A stretch of DNA of 64,000 nt from Ereboglobus sp. PH5-10. GTDB lineage: Bacteria; Verrucomicrobiota; Verrucomicrobiia; Opitutales; Opitutaceae. This document shows, piece by piece, positions 52,903-60,971 of the stretch. The stretch lies in the NCBI RefSeq assembly GCF_029504735.1, contig NZ_JAQFIP010000005.1, positions 62,001 to 126,000 on the forward strand, written 5' to 3'. Each line of letters opens with the position of its first letter. The first letter of the stretch is position 1. Both the position numbers and the translations under genes were made by a program. The notes beneath the pieces were generated by a model. That model had not been told where the DNA came from, made no database searches, and worked only from the letters and a program-made list of their open reading frames with translations.

Positions 52903-53292
52903 TTAATTGATTTCGATTTTGCGAGGCTTGAGCGCCTCGGCTTTCGGAAGCGTGACGGTCAACACGCCGTCGGCAAACTCGGCATGGATTTTTTCCACGT
53001 CGATCCGGCCCTCGTGCTGGAACGAAAGCGCAAACGCCTCGTCGCCGGTTTCGCGATGGAGCGTGGTCCACTCCTTCGGGCTTTTCCACGCGCGTTCGCC
53101 GCGAATGCCCAACACCCCGTTTTCATCGGTGATGGAGAGGTCATTCTTGGCAACGCCCGGCAGGAACGCCTTCAGCGTCCACGATGTGTCGTTGGCGACA
53201 ATGTCGTAGCGGGGCCGCACTCCGGCGGTCGTGTTGTGGTTCGCGGACTCGGCGCGATTTGCAGCCGGGAATATGGATTTGATGAGTGACAT
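52903..53292 (-). CDS. Hsp20/alpha-crystallin small heat-shock protein, copy 1
   Basis: 129 aa from ATG 53290-53292, preceded by an AAAGGAAAA ribosome-binding site. ACD fold: PRYDIVANDTSWTLKAFLPGVAKNDLSI, VLGIRGER, and the closing FADGVLTVTLPKAEALKPRKIEIN. It holds unfolding proteins in the cytoplasm. It is the second gene of an hsp20 pair, 48 bp after the first, and the shared region upstream lies at 53797-54065. No CIRCE or HAIR element was seen. Confidence 0.93.
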   Translation of the reverse strand: MSLIKSIFPAANRAESANHNTTAGVRPRYDIVANDTSWTLKAFLPGVAKNDLSITDENGVLGIRGERAWKSPKEWTTLHRETGDEAFALSFQHEGRIDVEKIHAEFADGVLTVTLPKAEALKPRKIEIN

Positions 53293-53340
53293 GATGTGTT
53301 TTCCTTTCTGTTTGAAATGCGGGTTAATGTTCATTCGCGG

Positions 53341-53796
53341 TCAGTTGACGGAGATTGTCAGCTTGCGCGGTTTCGCCTGCTCCTGTTTTGGAAGCGTGAT
53401 CGTGAGGATGCCGTTCTCGCTCGCGGCGCTGATTTTGTCGGCCTGCGTGTTCTCGGGGAGAAGGACGCTGCGCTTGAGCGTGACGGTTTGCGAATTGTCG
53501 CCGTCGCCCGTCCTGCGCGCCGCGGAAATCTCCAGCGAGCCATCAACCACCTCGACCGTGATGTCGCCGCGGGCGATGCCGGGAAGCTCGGCGCGGACAT
53601 AGCTGTTGTCCTTGTCCTCGTAGATATCGAGAGGGAAGAATTCGCCGTTGCAGGAGTTGCCCTTGCCACCCCAGAACAAGCCGAACAAATCCTCGAATTG
53701 TGTATCGAAATCACCCGCCATCCTGCGCGCCAGTTCGGTGCCGAACGCGGAGGCCGGGCGGAGTGTGCAAGGATATGCGTAACGTGTCATTTTCAT
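53341..53796 (-). CDS. Hsp20/alpha-crystallin small heat-shock protein, copy 2
   Basis: 151 aa from ATG 53794-53796 (MKMTRYAYPC), with AAAGG 13 bp upstream. N-terminal region includes FDTQFEDLFGLFWGG. The alpha-crystallin domain has FFPLDIYEDKDNSYVRAELPGIARGDITVEVVDGSLEISA and the end block SENGILTITLPKQEQAKPRKLTISVN. It is only moderately similar to copy 1 and so an old duplication. It is cotranscribed upstream of copy 1; hetero-oligomers are possible. The longer frame upstream is not coding. Confidence 0.93.
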   Translation of the reverse strand: MKMTRYAYPCTLRPASAFGTELARRMAGDFDTQFEDLFGLFWGGKGNSCNGEFFPLDIYEDKDNSYVRAELPGIARGDITVEVVDGSLEISAARRTGDGDNSQTVTLKRSVLLPENTQADKISAASENGILTITLPKQEQAKPRKLTISVN

Positions 53797-54065
53797 GGTT
53801 GTTGCCTTTCTGTTTTTGGTTGTTGGTGAAAAGTTGTTCATGTGATGAATGGCCCCGTGGCCGTGATGCCTCCTTGTTAAGCTGAAACGGTGCCGAATGT
53901 GCGAAACGCGCAACACGCGCACTTTCAAAGACTTGATTTTCGAGCGCTGGGACACCTGTGAAAAGTTGTCCGCCCGGATGTCACACGCATCGGGAAATTT
54001 CGGCACGCCCCGCGCTTTTCCTTTTGCGGCGGCGACGGCGGGCGTGCAAAAATCCGCCAACAACA
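53797..54065. other. Intergenic region, divergent hsp20/pdxA
   Basis: 269 bp between the divergent hsp20 pair and pdxA. It must contain the heat-shock promoter. I searched for CIRCE (TTAGCACTC-N9-GAGTGCTAA) and for a clear sigma-32-type box by eye and found neither. No other feature is evident. Confidence 0.4.
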
Positions 54066-55007
54066 ATGAGCGCGAAACTTGCCTTCACATGCGGAGACCC
54101 GGCGGGCGTCGGCCCGGAAATCATAGCGGCATGGCTTGCCGCGCATCCAGCGCGGGCGCGCGATGTCGCCGTGATCGGCCCCGCGCAATGGCTGCGCGCC
54201 CTGCCCTCGCACACACCCGCCGCGAAGGATGCGACGCTCGTAAGCGCGGACTCCGGACAATTCGAAATGACGCCGGGCCGCCCATCCGTGGAAGGCGCGC
54301 GCATCGCGCTCGCCGCCATGGAGCGCGCCGCCGAGGGTGTGCGAAATGGCGAGTTCTCAGGCGTCGTCACCGGCCCCGTCAGCAAAAGCTGGCTGCAAAA
54401 AGCGGGCTACCCGTTTCCCGGGCAGACGGAGTTTTTCGCGGCGCGCTGGGGCGGTGTTCCGACGATGGCGTTTTGCGGAGGTCGGCTGCGCGTTGTGTTG
54501 CTGACATGGCACATCCCGCTGCGCGAAGTGCCGGAACATTTAACGCCGGGGGAAATCTCGCGCGCCGTGCGCGCCGCGGACGAACTCGCGCGCGCCGACG
54601 GCATCGCCGCGCCGCGCATCGGCGTGTGCGGCCTCAACCCGCACGCGGGCGAAGGCGGCATGCTCGGCGTCGAGGAACGCGACACAATCGACCCGTTGCT
54701 CGACACACTGCGCGCCGGCGGTTGCCCGAAACTCTCGCGCTGCGAACCGAGCGACACGATTTTCGGACGCGCATTGCGCGGCGAATTCGACGTGATCGTC
54801 GCCCTCTACCACGACCAGGGGCTCGCCCCGTTGAAAACAATCGACTTCGACGAGGCGGTGAACGTCACCCTCGGCCTGCCGCACGTGCGCACCAGCCCCG
54901 ACCATGGCACCGCCTTCGGCATCGCGGGCAAAGGCGAGGCAAACCCGAGAAGTTTCACCAACGCCGTGACCGTCGCACAACGGTTGATCGCGCTGCGGGC
55001 AGGATGA
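54066..55007 (+). CDS. pdxA: 4-hydroxythreonine-4-phosphate dehydrogenase
   Basis: 313 aa from ATG 54066 (MSAKLAFTCGDPAGVGPEIIAAW); the 36 codons upstream lack homology. Oxidises 4-phosphohydroxy-threonine in the DXP-dependent pyridoxal phosphate pathway. Motifs: GDPAGVGPE, TGPVSK, FPGQTEFFA, VCGLNPHAGEGGMLG, ALYHDQGLAPLKTIDFDEAVNVTLGLPHVRTSPDHGTAF. The catalytic histidines and metal ligands are all present. A normal-length, complete gene. Confidence 0.95.
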   Translation: MSAKLAFTCGDPAGVGPEIIAAWLAAHPARARDVAVIGPAQWLRALPSHTPAAKDATLVSADSGQFEMTPGRPSVEGARIALAAMERAAEGVRNGEFSGVVTGPVSKSWLQKAGYPFPGQTEFFAARWGGVPTMAFCGGRLRVVLLTWHIPLREVPEHLTPGEISRAVRAADELARADGIAAPRIGVCGLNPHAGEGGMLGVEERDTIDPLLDTLRAGGCPKLSRCEPSDTIFGRALRGEFDVIVALYHDQGLAPLKTIDFDEAVNVTLGLPHVRTSPDHGTAFGIAGKGEANPRSFTNAVTVAQRLIALRAG

Positions 55008-55085
55008 TTTAAAAACGAGCACGGCACCAAGGGCGCCGCACAACGTGGCCCGAGGGTTGCGACGCGTGCGCAAGTAGGCGCAACT

Positions 55086-55109
55086 CTCGTCGCGCAGGGG
55101 CATCGCAAG
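55086..55109 (+). repeat. 24-bp dispersed repeat, partner of 45945-45968
   Basis: 23 of 24 bases match the reverse complement of 45945-45968 (core CGTCGCGCAGGGGC). It lies between pdxA and the M48 gene in a 184-bp gap that holds no other recognised feature. Confidence 0.65.
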
Positions 55110-55191
55110 CAGCGCGCGCAACCCATGAAATTTTCGCCCCAACAATTCTTGGATTGCCCGCGCAAACCTATCCATGCTCGCTTTCATCACC

Positions 55192-57129
55192 ATGGACTTC
55201 TTTCAGGCTCAGGATAACGCGCGCAAGAAATCGGCGCGACTCGTGTTTTTCTACATCGCGGCGGTAATCGCGATCATCGCCACGATTTATTTCGCCATAG
55301 TATTAGGCATGCGCCTGCTCATCTCGGAGAGCAACAATCCCGATTTGTATTTTCCAATCTGGCAGCCGGAAGTATTTATTGGCACCGCGGGCATCACCAT
55401 CGCCGTGATCGGGCTCGGCAGCCTTTTTAAAACGCTGTCGCTGCGCTCGGGCGGGGGCGTCGTCGCGCGCTCGCTGGGCGGGCAGCTTGTCTCGCCAAAC
55501 ACAAGCGATCCGCAACGCCGCCGGCTCGTCAACATCGTCGAGGAAATGTCCATCGCCGCCGGCGTGCGCATGCCTGAAGTTTACGTGCTGCCGGAGGAGG
55601 GCATCAACGCGTTTGCCGCCGGCTACTCGCCGGACGACGCCGCGGTGGCCGTCACGCAAGGCGCGCTCGACTCGCTCTCTCGCGACGAATTGCAGGGAGT
55701 GGTCGCGCACGAGTTCAGCCACATCCTCAACGGCGACATGAGGCTCAACATCCGCCTGATCGGATTGCTCTTCGGCATCCTGCTCCTGACGATCATCGGG
55801 CGCGTCATTGTGCGAATCGGTTTCTCGTCGGGGGGACGCTCGTCAAAAAACAAAAGCGGCGGCGTGGTCGTGATGGCGTTGCTCGGCCTCGCGCTCATCA
55901 TCATCGGTTACATCGGCGTGATTTTCGGGCGTCTGATTCAGGCGGCGGTTTCGCGCCAGCGGGAATTTCTGGCCGACGCGTCCGCCGTCCAGTTCACACG
56001 CAATCCGGACGGCATCGCGGGAGCCCTGAAAAAAATCGGCGCCGCGACGTCGGGCTCGCGCATCGAAAGTCCGCACGCCACCGAGACCAGCCACATGTAT
56101 TTTGCGAGCGCGCTGCGCTCATCGTTCGGCGGCGCCTTTGCCACGCACCCGCCGCTCGACGCGCGCATCAAGGCCATTGATCCTTCGTTCGACGGAAACT
56201 TCAAAGCGGCAAAAAAAACATCCATCGCAACCGAGGCGGCGCAAACTCGCGCCAGCGCAAACGCATCGCACCCGCCGCGCGTTCCCGGCATGCCCCCGCC
56301 ATTGCCCTCGGCAGTCGGCGCGGCGGCGTTTTTGGCGGCAATCGCCTCCGCCGAGGCTCCCGACGCGCAAAAAGGCGCGGAAATACTGGCGGCGATCCCG
56401 GAGGATTTCCGCGAGGCCGCGCGCGATCCCGAACGCGCGCGCGCAGTGCTACTGGCGACGTTGTATGACAAGACCAACGCCGAGGCCGCCGCCAAGCAGG
56501 ACGCCGCGATCGCGCGCGCGCTGAGCACGACGGAACGCGTGGCATTCATTGACCTGGTGGCGCGCATCGAAACCGTTCCCTCGTGGACGCGCATCGCACT
56601 CGGCGACCTTGCGCTCTCGGCGATCCGCCACGTGGACGCACGCCTGATCAACGCCACGATCGACGCGGTGGACGCCTTCATCGAAGCCGACGGCGAGGTG
56701 AGCCTGCACGAATACGCCCTGCGCAAGGTAATCCACCGCAACCTGCGCCCGCCCGGAAACCCCGGCGTGCTCATCAAAACGTGCGCGGCCGTCGCGGACG
56801 AAATCGCGCTCATATTGAGCGCGGCGGCGCGCGCCGGAAGCTCGGCGGAAGCTTCGCAACAACACGCATTTGAAACGGGCGCGTCCGCCATCCGCGAAAC
56901 GCAACCGGACATCGCGCTCTCAATGGCAAGCGCAACCGGCATGAGCGCCAAAACCCTGACCCGCGCGCTCGACCGCCTCGACATCTGCACGCCCGCCGTA
57001 AAACGCACCGTGATCAACGCGCTCGTGCGAACCATCTCCGACGACGGAAAAATCGAGGTGGAAGAGCAAAACCTCCTCCGTGCCATCGCCGCCGCGCTGA
57101 ACTGCCCGGCGCCAGTGCTGGTAGAGTGA
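55192..57129 (+). CDS. M48-family membrane metalloprotease with helical C-terminal extension
   Basis: 645 aa from ATG 55192 (MDFFQAQDNARKK); a start six codons upstream is possible. TM helices at about 19-40 and 68-82, then the catalytic zinc motif HEFSH (H173, E174, H177) and a third ligand in REFLADASAVQF. Two more helices flank the motif (LIGLLFGILLLTIIGRVIV, GVVVMALLGLALIIIGYIGVIFG). Residues about 1-340 are HtpX-like. The remaining about 300 residues are helical, ending with a TerB-like unit (RTISDDGKIEVEEQNLLRAIAAALN). It probably degrades damaged membrane proteins. The tail unit is duplicated at 58110-58232. Confidence 0.88.
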   Translation: MDFFQAQDNARKKSARLVFFYIAAVIAIIATIYFAIVLGMRLLISESNNPDLYFPIWQPEVFIGTAGITIAVIGLGSLFKTLSLRSGGGVVARSLGGQLVSPNTSDPQRRRLVNIVEEMSIAAGVRMPEVYVLPEEGINAFAAGYSPDDAAVAVTQGALDSLSRDELQGVVAHEFSHILNGDMRLNIRLIGLLFGILLLTIIGRVIVRIGFSSGGRSSKNKSGGVVVMALLGLALIIIGYIGVIFGRLIQAAVSRQREFLADASAVQFTRNPDGIAGALKKIGAATSGSRIESPHATETSHMYFASALRSSFGGAFATHPPLDARIKAIDPSFDGNFKAAKKTSIATEAAQTRASANASHPPRVPGMPPPLPSAVGAAAFLAAIASAEAPDAQKGAEILAAIPEDFREAARDPERARAVLLATLYDKTNAEAAAKQDAAIARALSTTERVAFIDLVARIETVPSWTRIALGDLALSAIRHVDARLINATIDAVDAFIEADGEVSLHEYALRKVIHRNLRPPGNPGVLIKTCAAVADEIALILSAAARAGSSAEASQQHAFETGASAIRETQPDIALSMASATGMSAKTLTRALDRLDICTPAVKRTVINALVRTISDDGKIEVEEQNLLRAIAAALNCPAPVLVE

Positions 57130-57250
57130 TGCGCACATTAATGATGAGCAAATGACAAAACTGCGTTTGTCAGAATATTAAGGAGCGTAAAATAACATCG
57201 GCATGAAAACACGGAATGGCCGCTTGCGCATCCCCAACGGGGATGAGTCC

Positions 57251-57436
57251 CTTAGCCCAGGGTTGGCGCGAGCTGCAAGCGCCTACCCTGGGTGTCATGA
57301 AAAAGAAAGCACAACCCTGAAGGGGTTGCATCCTCTGAAAACGCCCGCCGGCCAATCAGGCCACAACCCCGTTGGAGTTGTTTATTGTGTTTATCATTCC
57401 CAGAATAGTTCGCCGCGCTCGCAACCCTGGGCTAAG
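57251..57436. repeat. Hairpin-rich interspersed repeat
   Basis: CTTAGCCCAGGGTTG (57251-57265) and its perfect 15-bp inverse at 57422-57436 bound the element. Inside are a CCCAGGGT/ACCCTGGG hairpin (57256-57292), CAACCC/GGGTTG-type (57313-57330) and CAACCCC/GGAGTTG (57362-57380) hairpins, and GAAGCCC-GTT-GGGCTTC follows just outside. It has the look of the CAACCCCGTTGGGGTTG-type repeats dispersed in PVC and other genomes. No ORF is supported in it; the 57130-57507 gap is otherwise empty. Confidence 0.8.
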
Positions 57437-57507
57437 AGGCGGAAGCCCGTTGGGCTTCATTCGATGTCCCTTTATTTCGAAAAAATTGATAACACTGTTT
57501 TACACAA

Positions 57508-58113
57508 ATGAGCATCGAGACAAAAACCCCCATTGATACTGCCGTGATCGTCCATGAGAAGCCGCCATCAGGAGCGTTCGATGAGATTCTATTTGGCCAC
57601 GATCATGGGAATACACTTTGGGTGCTCTTTAGTGATAAAGATGGTATCCTTGAGTGGATAGGAAAATTTGCGTGTGGGTTTTCTTCATCAATGCGTGTCA
57701 TTAAGCTTGTAGAGCCTGACCGTTTTTTAATCGTCGCTGGCGGAAATGCATATCTCATTGATGCGTCACGCAGAATGTTAATGAACCAATACTCAGGCAT
57801 TTTCGGTGAAGAGATTGCATACGATCCAGAAAGGAATCATTTCATTGCGGCAGATGTTTGTTTACGCATCATTGAAAATGGCCAGGAAATTTGGACAAGT
57901 AAACGCATTGCCCTTGATGCTATCTACAACATGAAAATCGAAGGTCGCATACTTTCGGGCATGGCAGTCGTTGATTACAATGGTGACGAGAACAACGAGG
58001 AGCAGTTTGCGTTCAATCTTGATTCACGGGAGTTCATCTATGGCCCTGATTTGTCAGTGTGGGATACTCCATCTGCGCAAGCGAAGCCGAAACCGTGGTG
58101 GAAATTTTGGTGA
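57508..58113 (+). CDS. Hypothetical protein, beta-rich, accessory
   Basis: 201 aa, ATG 57508. Soluble, with no signal peptide. Alternating beta-strands resemble a propeller or WD-like repeat region (TLWVLFSDKDGILEWIGKFACG, RFLIVAGGNAYLIDASRRML, FIAADVCLRIIENGQEIWTS). The C-terminus is PKPWWKFW. I do not recognise a family. Base composition is markedly more AT-rich than the flanking M48 and tsaC genes. It is placed between a hairpin-rich repeat and a duplicated tail of the M48 gene, so probably imported. Such small beta-rich orphans are sometimes immunity proteins, but no toxin is nearby. Confidence 0.75.
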   Translation: MSIETKTPIDTAVIVHEKPPSGAFDEILFGHDHGNTLWVLFSDKDGILEWIGKFACGFSSSMRVIKLVEPDRFLIVAGGNAYLIDASRRMLMNQYSGIFGEEIAYDPERNHFIAADVCLRIIENGQEIWTSKRIALDAIYNMKIEGRILSGMAVVDYNGDENNEEQFAFNLDSREFIYGPDLSVWDTPSAQAKPKPWWKFW

Positions 58114-58232
58114 CTTTAACGGCGCCCGCACAGGCAGCCGCGCACGACGGCATGATAAACCGCGAGGAACAGGAAATCTTGCGCGCCATCGCCGCCGCAT
58201 TAAACTGCCCCGAGCCGGTGCTGGTGGAATAG
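58110..58232 (+). pseudogene. Remnant: divergent duplicate of the M48 gene 3' end
   Basis: Read from GTG 58110 the frame gives DGMINREEQEILRAIAAALN then CPEPVLVE and TAG. This closely matches the last residues of the M48 protein (EEQNLLRAIAAALNCPAPVLVE). DNA identity is clear over about 75 bp and continues just beyond the stop (TGCGCA in both). The GTG overlaps the upstream ORF stop. Too short to be a gene; a tail fragment of a paralogue or of a recombination event. Confidence 0.8.
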
Positions 58233-58316
58233 TGCGCAATCCCGAAGCGCAAAAGCAGCCCGCATCATTTTGAAACTTGGCAGGCTGTTTTTCCGGAGTC
58301 ATGGATAGGCATCTTC

Positions 58317-58793
58317 ATGCGTTCCAAGCAGACAAGGCTTCTTGACTCAATTTCGGATGCGTTTCCTGTGTGCGCAACACATGCAACACTTTCCTTGCGA
58401 CAGGGCGACGAGATTGACTCATATAACACACCTCCCCCGGATATCGTGCCAGCTGACTGGCGTAATATTCCTGATGGCGATCTGGAGGCCTTCCATTGGG
58501 GATTCACGCATCTCGACACCGATTCTTGGCGCTTCTATTTGCCTGCTTTCCTTGCATATTCAATTCGACACATGTCCTGCGGCGAATCGCTCGTAATTCA
58601 TGCCTGTCTCGGCAATCTTCGGCCACCAGACAGGATTCCAGCGCGTTTCAACACGCTCAACGACCAGCAACGGCGGACTGTGGTCAGCGTGTTGGAGTTT
58701 CTGGCGTTTGACTGCGAATCGGGTTTCGCGGCTGCCGCCTGTCAGGTCTTGGAGGAATATTGGATCAAGAACCCGTTTAACTCGGATACCTGA
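58317..58793 (+). CDS. DUF6714-like hypothetical protein
   Basis: 158 aa, ATG 58317. Contains LLDSISDAFPVC, LRQGDEIDSY, then DTDSWRFYLPAFLAYSIR and a closing RFNTLNDQQRRTVVSVLEFLAFD, a layout I associate with DUF6714 proteins. No membrane segment. The function is unknown. The TGA stop overlaps the ATG of the next gene (TGATG), so the two are translationally coupled. The composition is intermediate and the gene lies in the accessory patch. Confidence 0.65.
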   Translation: MRSKQTRLLDSISDAFPVCATHATLSLRQGDEIDSYNTPPPDIVPADWRNIPDGDLEAFHWGFTHLDTDSWRFYLPAFLAYSIRHMSCGESLVIHACLGNLRPPDRIPARFNTLNDQQRRTVVSVLEFLAFDCESGFAAAACQVLEEYWIKNPFNSDT

Positions 58794-59314
58794 TGCGTAT
58801 TTCTTTCGATATTGATGACACTTTGGTCATCCACGCCCCGAACACGCCGACGGAACCCCGACGCTTTCCAGTCTTCGTTCACCGTTGGTTTGGCGAGCCT
58901 CTTCGTCGAGGCACTTGTTCACTGATGGCCGGGCTGCGCCGTCGCGGATGTAGCATTTGGATTTATACTTCATCAGGCCGCACACCATTTGGCATTCGCT
59001 TGTGGATGTTTTTGTATGGCATTCGAATTGATGGAGTAATCAACGACGAACGACATCGGCGCAATTTGAGCAAACACCGGTTTATTCGCATGCCATCAAA
59101 GTTCCCGCCTGCATTTGGCATAGATTTGCACATTGATGATTCCGAAGGCGTTTTGATGGAGGGACGGGATCACGGCTTTCGCGTGATTGTCGTCAGCCCG
59201 CATGATGAGCGGTGGACAAAAAAGGTGATGGATGCAGTAGATGCCGTGGATTCGGACATTCTTCCAAAGACTCCGGTCATCCCTACGCCGCCGCGCGGGT
59301 CAGGCGGTCGTTGA
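58793..59314 (+). CDS. HAD-superfamily-like hydrolase
   Basis: 173 aa, ATG overlapping the previous stop. HAD motif I is SFDIDDTLVIH at residues 3-13, with motif II in WIYTSSGRT. An acidic LHIDDSEGVLMEG at about 110-122 may serve as motif IV, and RNLSKHRF supplies a motif III-like lysine. The protein is a small, cap-less HAD hydrolase of unknown substrate. The last about 10 residues (PTPPRGSGGR) overlap the 3' end of tsaC by 32 bp, suggesting the native stop was lost or the end is extended. It forms a unit with the DUF6714-like gene. Confidence 0.7.
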   Translation: MRISFDIDDTLVIHAPNTPTEPRRFPVFVHRWFGEPLRRGTCSLMAGLRRRGCSIWIYTSSGRTPFGIRLWMFLYGIRIDGVINDERHRRNLSKHRFIRMPSKFPPAFGIDLHIDDSEGVLMEGRDHGFRVIVVSPHDERWTKKVMDAVDAVDSDILPKTPVIPTPPRGSGGR

Positions 59315-60302
59315 GGGCGGCGGCGAGGGCGCGGTCTTTTAACGCGGGACTGGCAGGGGCAAGCTCGGCGTGGATTCTTTTCCAAATTTTTTCCGGACCG
59401 TCGAGGGCTCGCAGGGCGGCGAAGAGGTTATGCGCGGCTTCGCCCAGGTCTTGTTTCTCAGAGAGCGGAAAGATGTTTTCGTCCCGGAGTTTTTCGGAGG
59501 CGAAGAGCGGGAGAACGGCTTCGTTCTTGGGAATGCGGGCGATAAGCGCGGGCGTGATGCGGGCGTGCAGCACAACGGGGGTTTTCGGGCTGTAGTGTTT
59601 GCTCAACATTCCCGGGGCGAGTTCGGCGCGGGCGGTTTTGGCGGGGCGTTTTTTTGCAGCCGCGGTCACGGGCACGCGAAGGACGCGGGCGATTTCAGCG
59701 GCGCCGATTTTTCCGGGGCGCAGAATTTTCGGGCAGCGCGGACCGCGCAGGTCGACAATAGTCGATTCGAGCCCGATGTCGCAATCACCGCCGTTTAGGA
59801 TATGACGAATTTTTCCACGCAAACCGTCGCGCACATGCGCCGCGCAGGTGGGGCTGATGTAACCGAAGGGGTTTGCGCTCGGGGCGACGAGCGGCAGGCC
59901 GCACTTTTTGAGGAGCGCGCGGAAGAGCGGATGCGCGGGCATGCGAACGGCAACGCTCGGCAGTCCGGAGGTGGCGAGGTCGGGCACGGTGTCCTTTTTC
60001 GGGAGGACGAGCGTGAGCGGGCCGGGCCAGAAGGCGCGGGCGAGTTTTTCCACGGCGGGATTGCGGTGCGCGAGTTGATCGAGTTGCGCGAGGTCGTGGA
60101 TGTGAACAATGAGGGGATCGTTTGCGGGGCGGCCCTTGGCGCGAAAAATGGCGGCGCAGGCATCAGTGGAGAACGCATTGCCCGCGAGCCCGTAAACCGT
60201 TTCGGTGGGCACGGCGACGAGCTCGCCGCGTTGAAGAGCCGACGCAAGCATGGCAAGGTTGCGCGGCGTGCCGCGATAGATGCGGGTTTTGAGGAAAGGC
60301 AT
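59283..60302 (-). CDS. tsaC: L-threonylcarbamoyladenylate synthase (Sua5-type)
   Basis: 339 aa. YrdC domain (about 10-200): GELVAVPTETVYGLAGNAF, KGRPANDPLIVHI, FWPGPLTLVLPK, VAVRMPAHPLF, LVAPSANPFGYISPTCA, CDIGLESTIVDL. A C-terminal Sua5 domain (about 230-335) follows, with MLSKHYSPKTP at its start. Makes the threonylcarbamoyl-AMP used by TsaD. The two-domain Sua5 form rather than the short TsaC. The gene converges on the HAD-like gene with overlap. Confidence 0.94.
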   Translation of the reverse strand: MPFLKTRIYRGTPRNLAMLASALQRGELVAVPTETVYGLAGNAFSTDACAAIFRAKGRPANDPLIVHIHDLAQLDQLAHRNPAVEKLARAFWPGPLTLVLPKKDTVPDLATSGLPSVAVRMPAHPLFRALLKKCGLPLVAPSANPFGYISPTCAAHVRDGLRGKIRHILNGGDCDIGLESTIVDLRGPRCPKILRPGKIGAAEIARVLRVPVTAAAKKRPAKTARAELAPGMLSKHYSPKTPVVLHARITPALIARIPKNEAVLPLFASEKLRDENIFPLSEKQDLGEAAHNLFAALRALDGPEKIWKRIHAELAPASPALKDRALAAALNDRLTRAAA

Positions 60303-60307
60303 CGGGG

Positions 60308-60426
60308 AAAAGTTTAGGTTTTAAGTTTAAGAGTGGCTGACTGTCGCTTCGCTCGAAACCGGCACTCCGGCCCTTGGTTTTCTGATTTTCAACCTTCAGG
60401 CTTCCATCTCTTCAGTTCTTCTCTCC
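60308..60426. repeat. Degenerate heptamer arrays flanking a core
   Basis: The left block 60308-60334 (AAGTTTAGGTTTTAAG..) and the right block 60375-60426 (..TTCAACCTTCAGGCTTCC..) show period-7 structure around about 40 bp of unrelated sequence. The organisation resembles the block at 10077-10203. It lies in the tsaC/rpsR gap. Confidence 0.5.
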
Positions 60427-60434
60427 AGAGGGCA

Positions 60435-60461
60435 CAAAAAAGGCCGGAAGCATCCGGCCTT
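60435..60461 (-). terminator. Rho-independent terminator after rpsR
   Basis: On the minus strand AAGGCCGGA (60461-60453), loop TGCT, TCCGGCCTT (60448-60440), then a T-run to 60435. Confidence 0.92.
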
Positions 60462-60493
60462 GGAAAGGTTGTTGCGCGGAACGATGGCCTGCC

Positions 60494-60700
60494 TTACTGG
60501 GCGAGGAGCATGTTGCGCGAGCGCTTGATGGTCTTCGTGATGCGGCGCTGCTGCTTGGCGGTGAGGTGCGTCCACTTGCGCGGGAGAATCTTGCCCGTGT
60601 CGGAGACAAAGCGGTTCATAAGCTGCGGCGCGGTGAAGGGAAAGTTCTCCGGCGTGAGGCTCTGTTGTTGTGGTGCGTCGGGCTGTTCTGTCGTGCTCAT
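60494..60700 (-). CDS. rpsR: 30S ribosomal protein S18
   Basis: 68 aa from ATG 60698-60700 (MSTTEQPDAPQQ). The family region is NRFVSDTGKILPRKWTHLTAKQQRRITKTIKRSRNMLLAQ. The N-terminus is acidic/Gln-rich and atypical. The gene stands alone, away from the usual rpsF-ssb-rpsR operon, and ends at a strong terminator. Confidence 0.9.
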   Translation of the reverse strand: MSTTEQPDAPQQQSLTPENFPFTAPQLMNRFVSDTGKILPRKWTHLTAKQQRRITKTIKRSRNMLLAQ

Positions 60701-60971
60701 TTGAAAAAGAATGTGAATAGATAGGCGCTGAATCCCCGCTGTCAACAGGCGATTTTAAGCGTTTTTTTGGCAGGCGACGGTCAACTCATCTCAAATATTT
60801 TCGATGAATGAGGCGTTGCTTCCAAACCAAGCGGCGGTTGGCGGGCTGCCGGCCTCCGGTCTCGAAACCAAGTCACGGGGACGAGGCGCAGCGCGTCCCG
60901 CATGCCCTTATGCCTTTGGTTTTCGTGGCGGGTTGGTCACAGGGGCGGTTTCCTTGGCGTGTATTCGGGTG
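60701..60971. other. Intergenic region upstream of rpsR
   Basis: 271 bp. It must contain the rpsR promoter. Around 60860-60935 there are imperfect inverted arms (CGAAACCAA and TTGGTTTTCG) around a GGGACG/CGTCCC hairpin, possibly a degraded palindromic element. Nothing else is seen. Confidence 0.35.

Noticed and set aside
54540-55193. 217-aa minus-strand open frame opposite pdxA
   Set aside because: Composition-driven antisense shadow of pdxA; pdxA has full family motifs and this frame has none.
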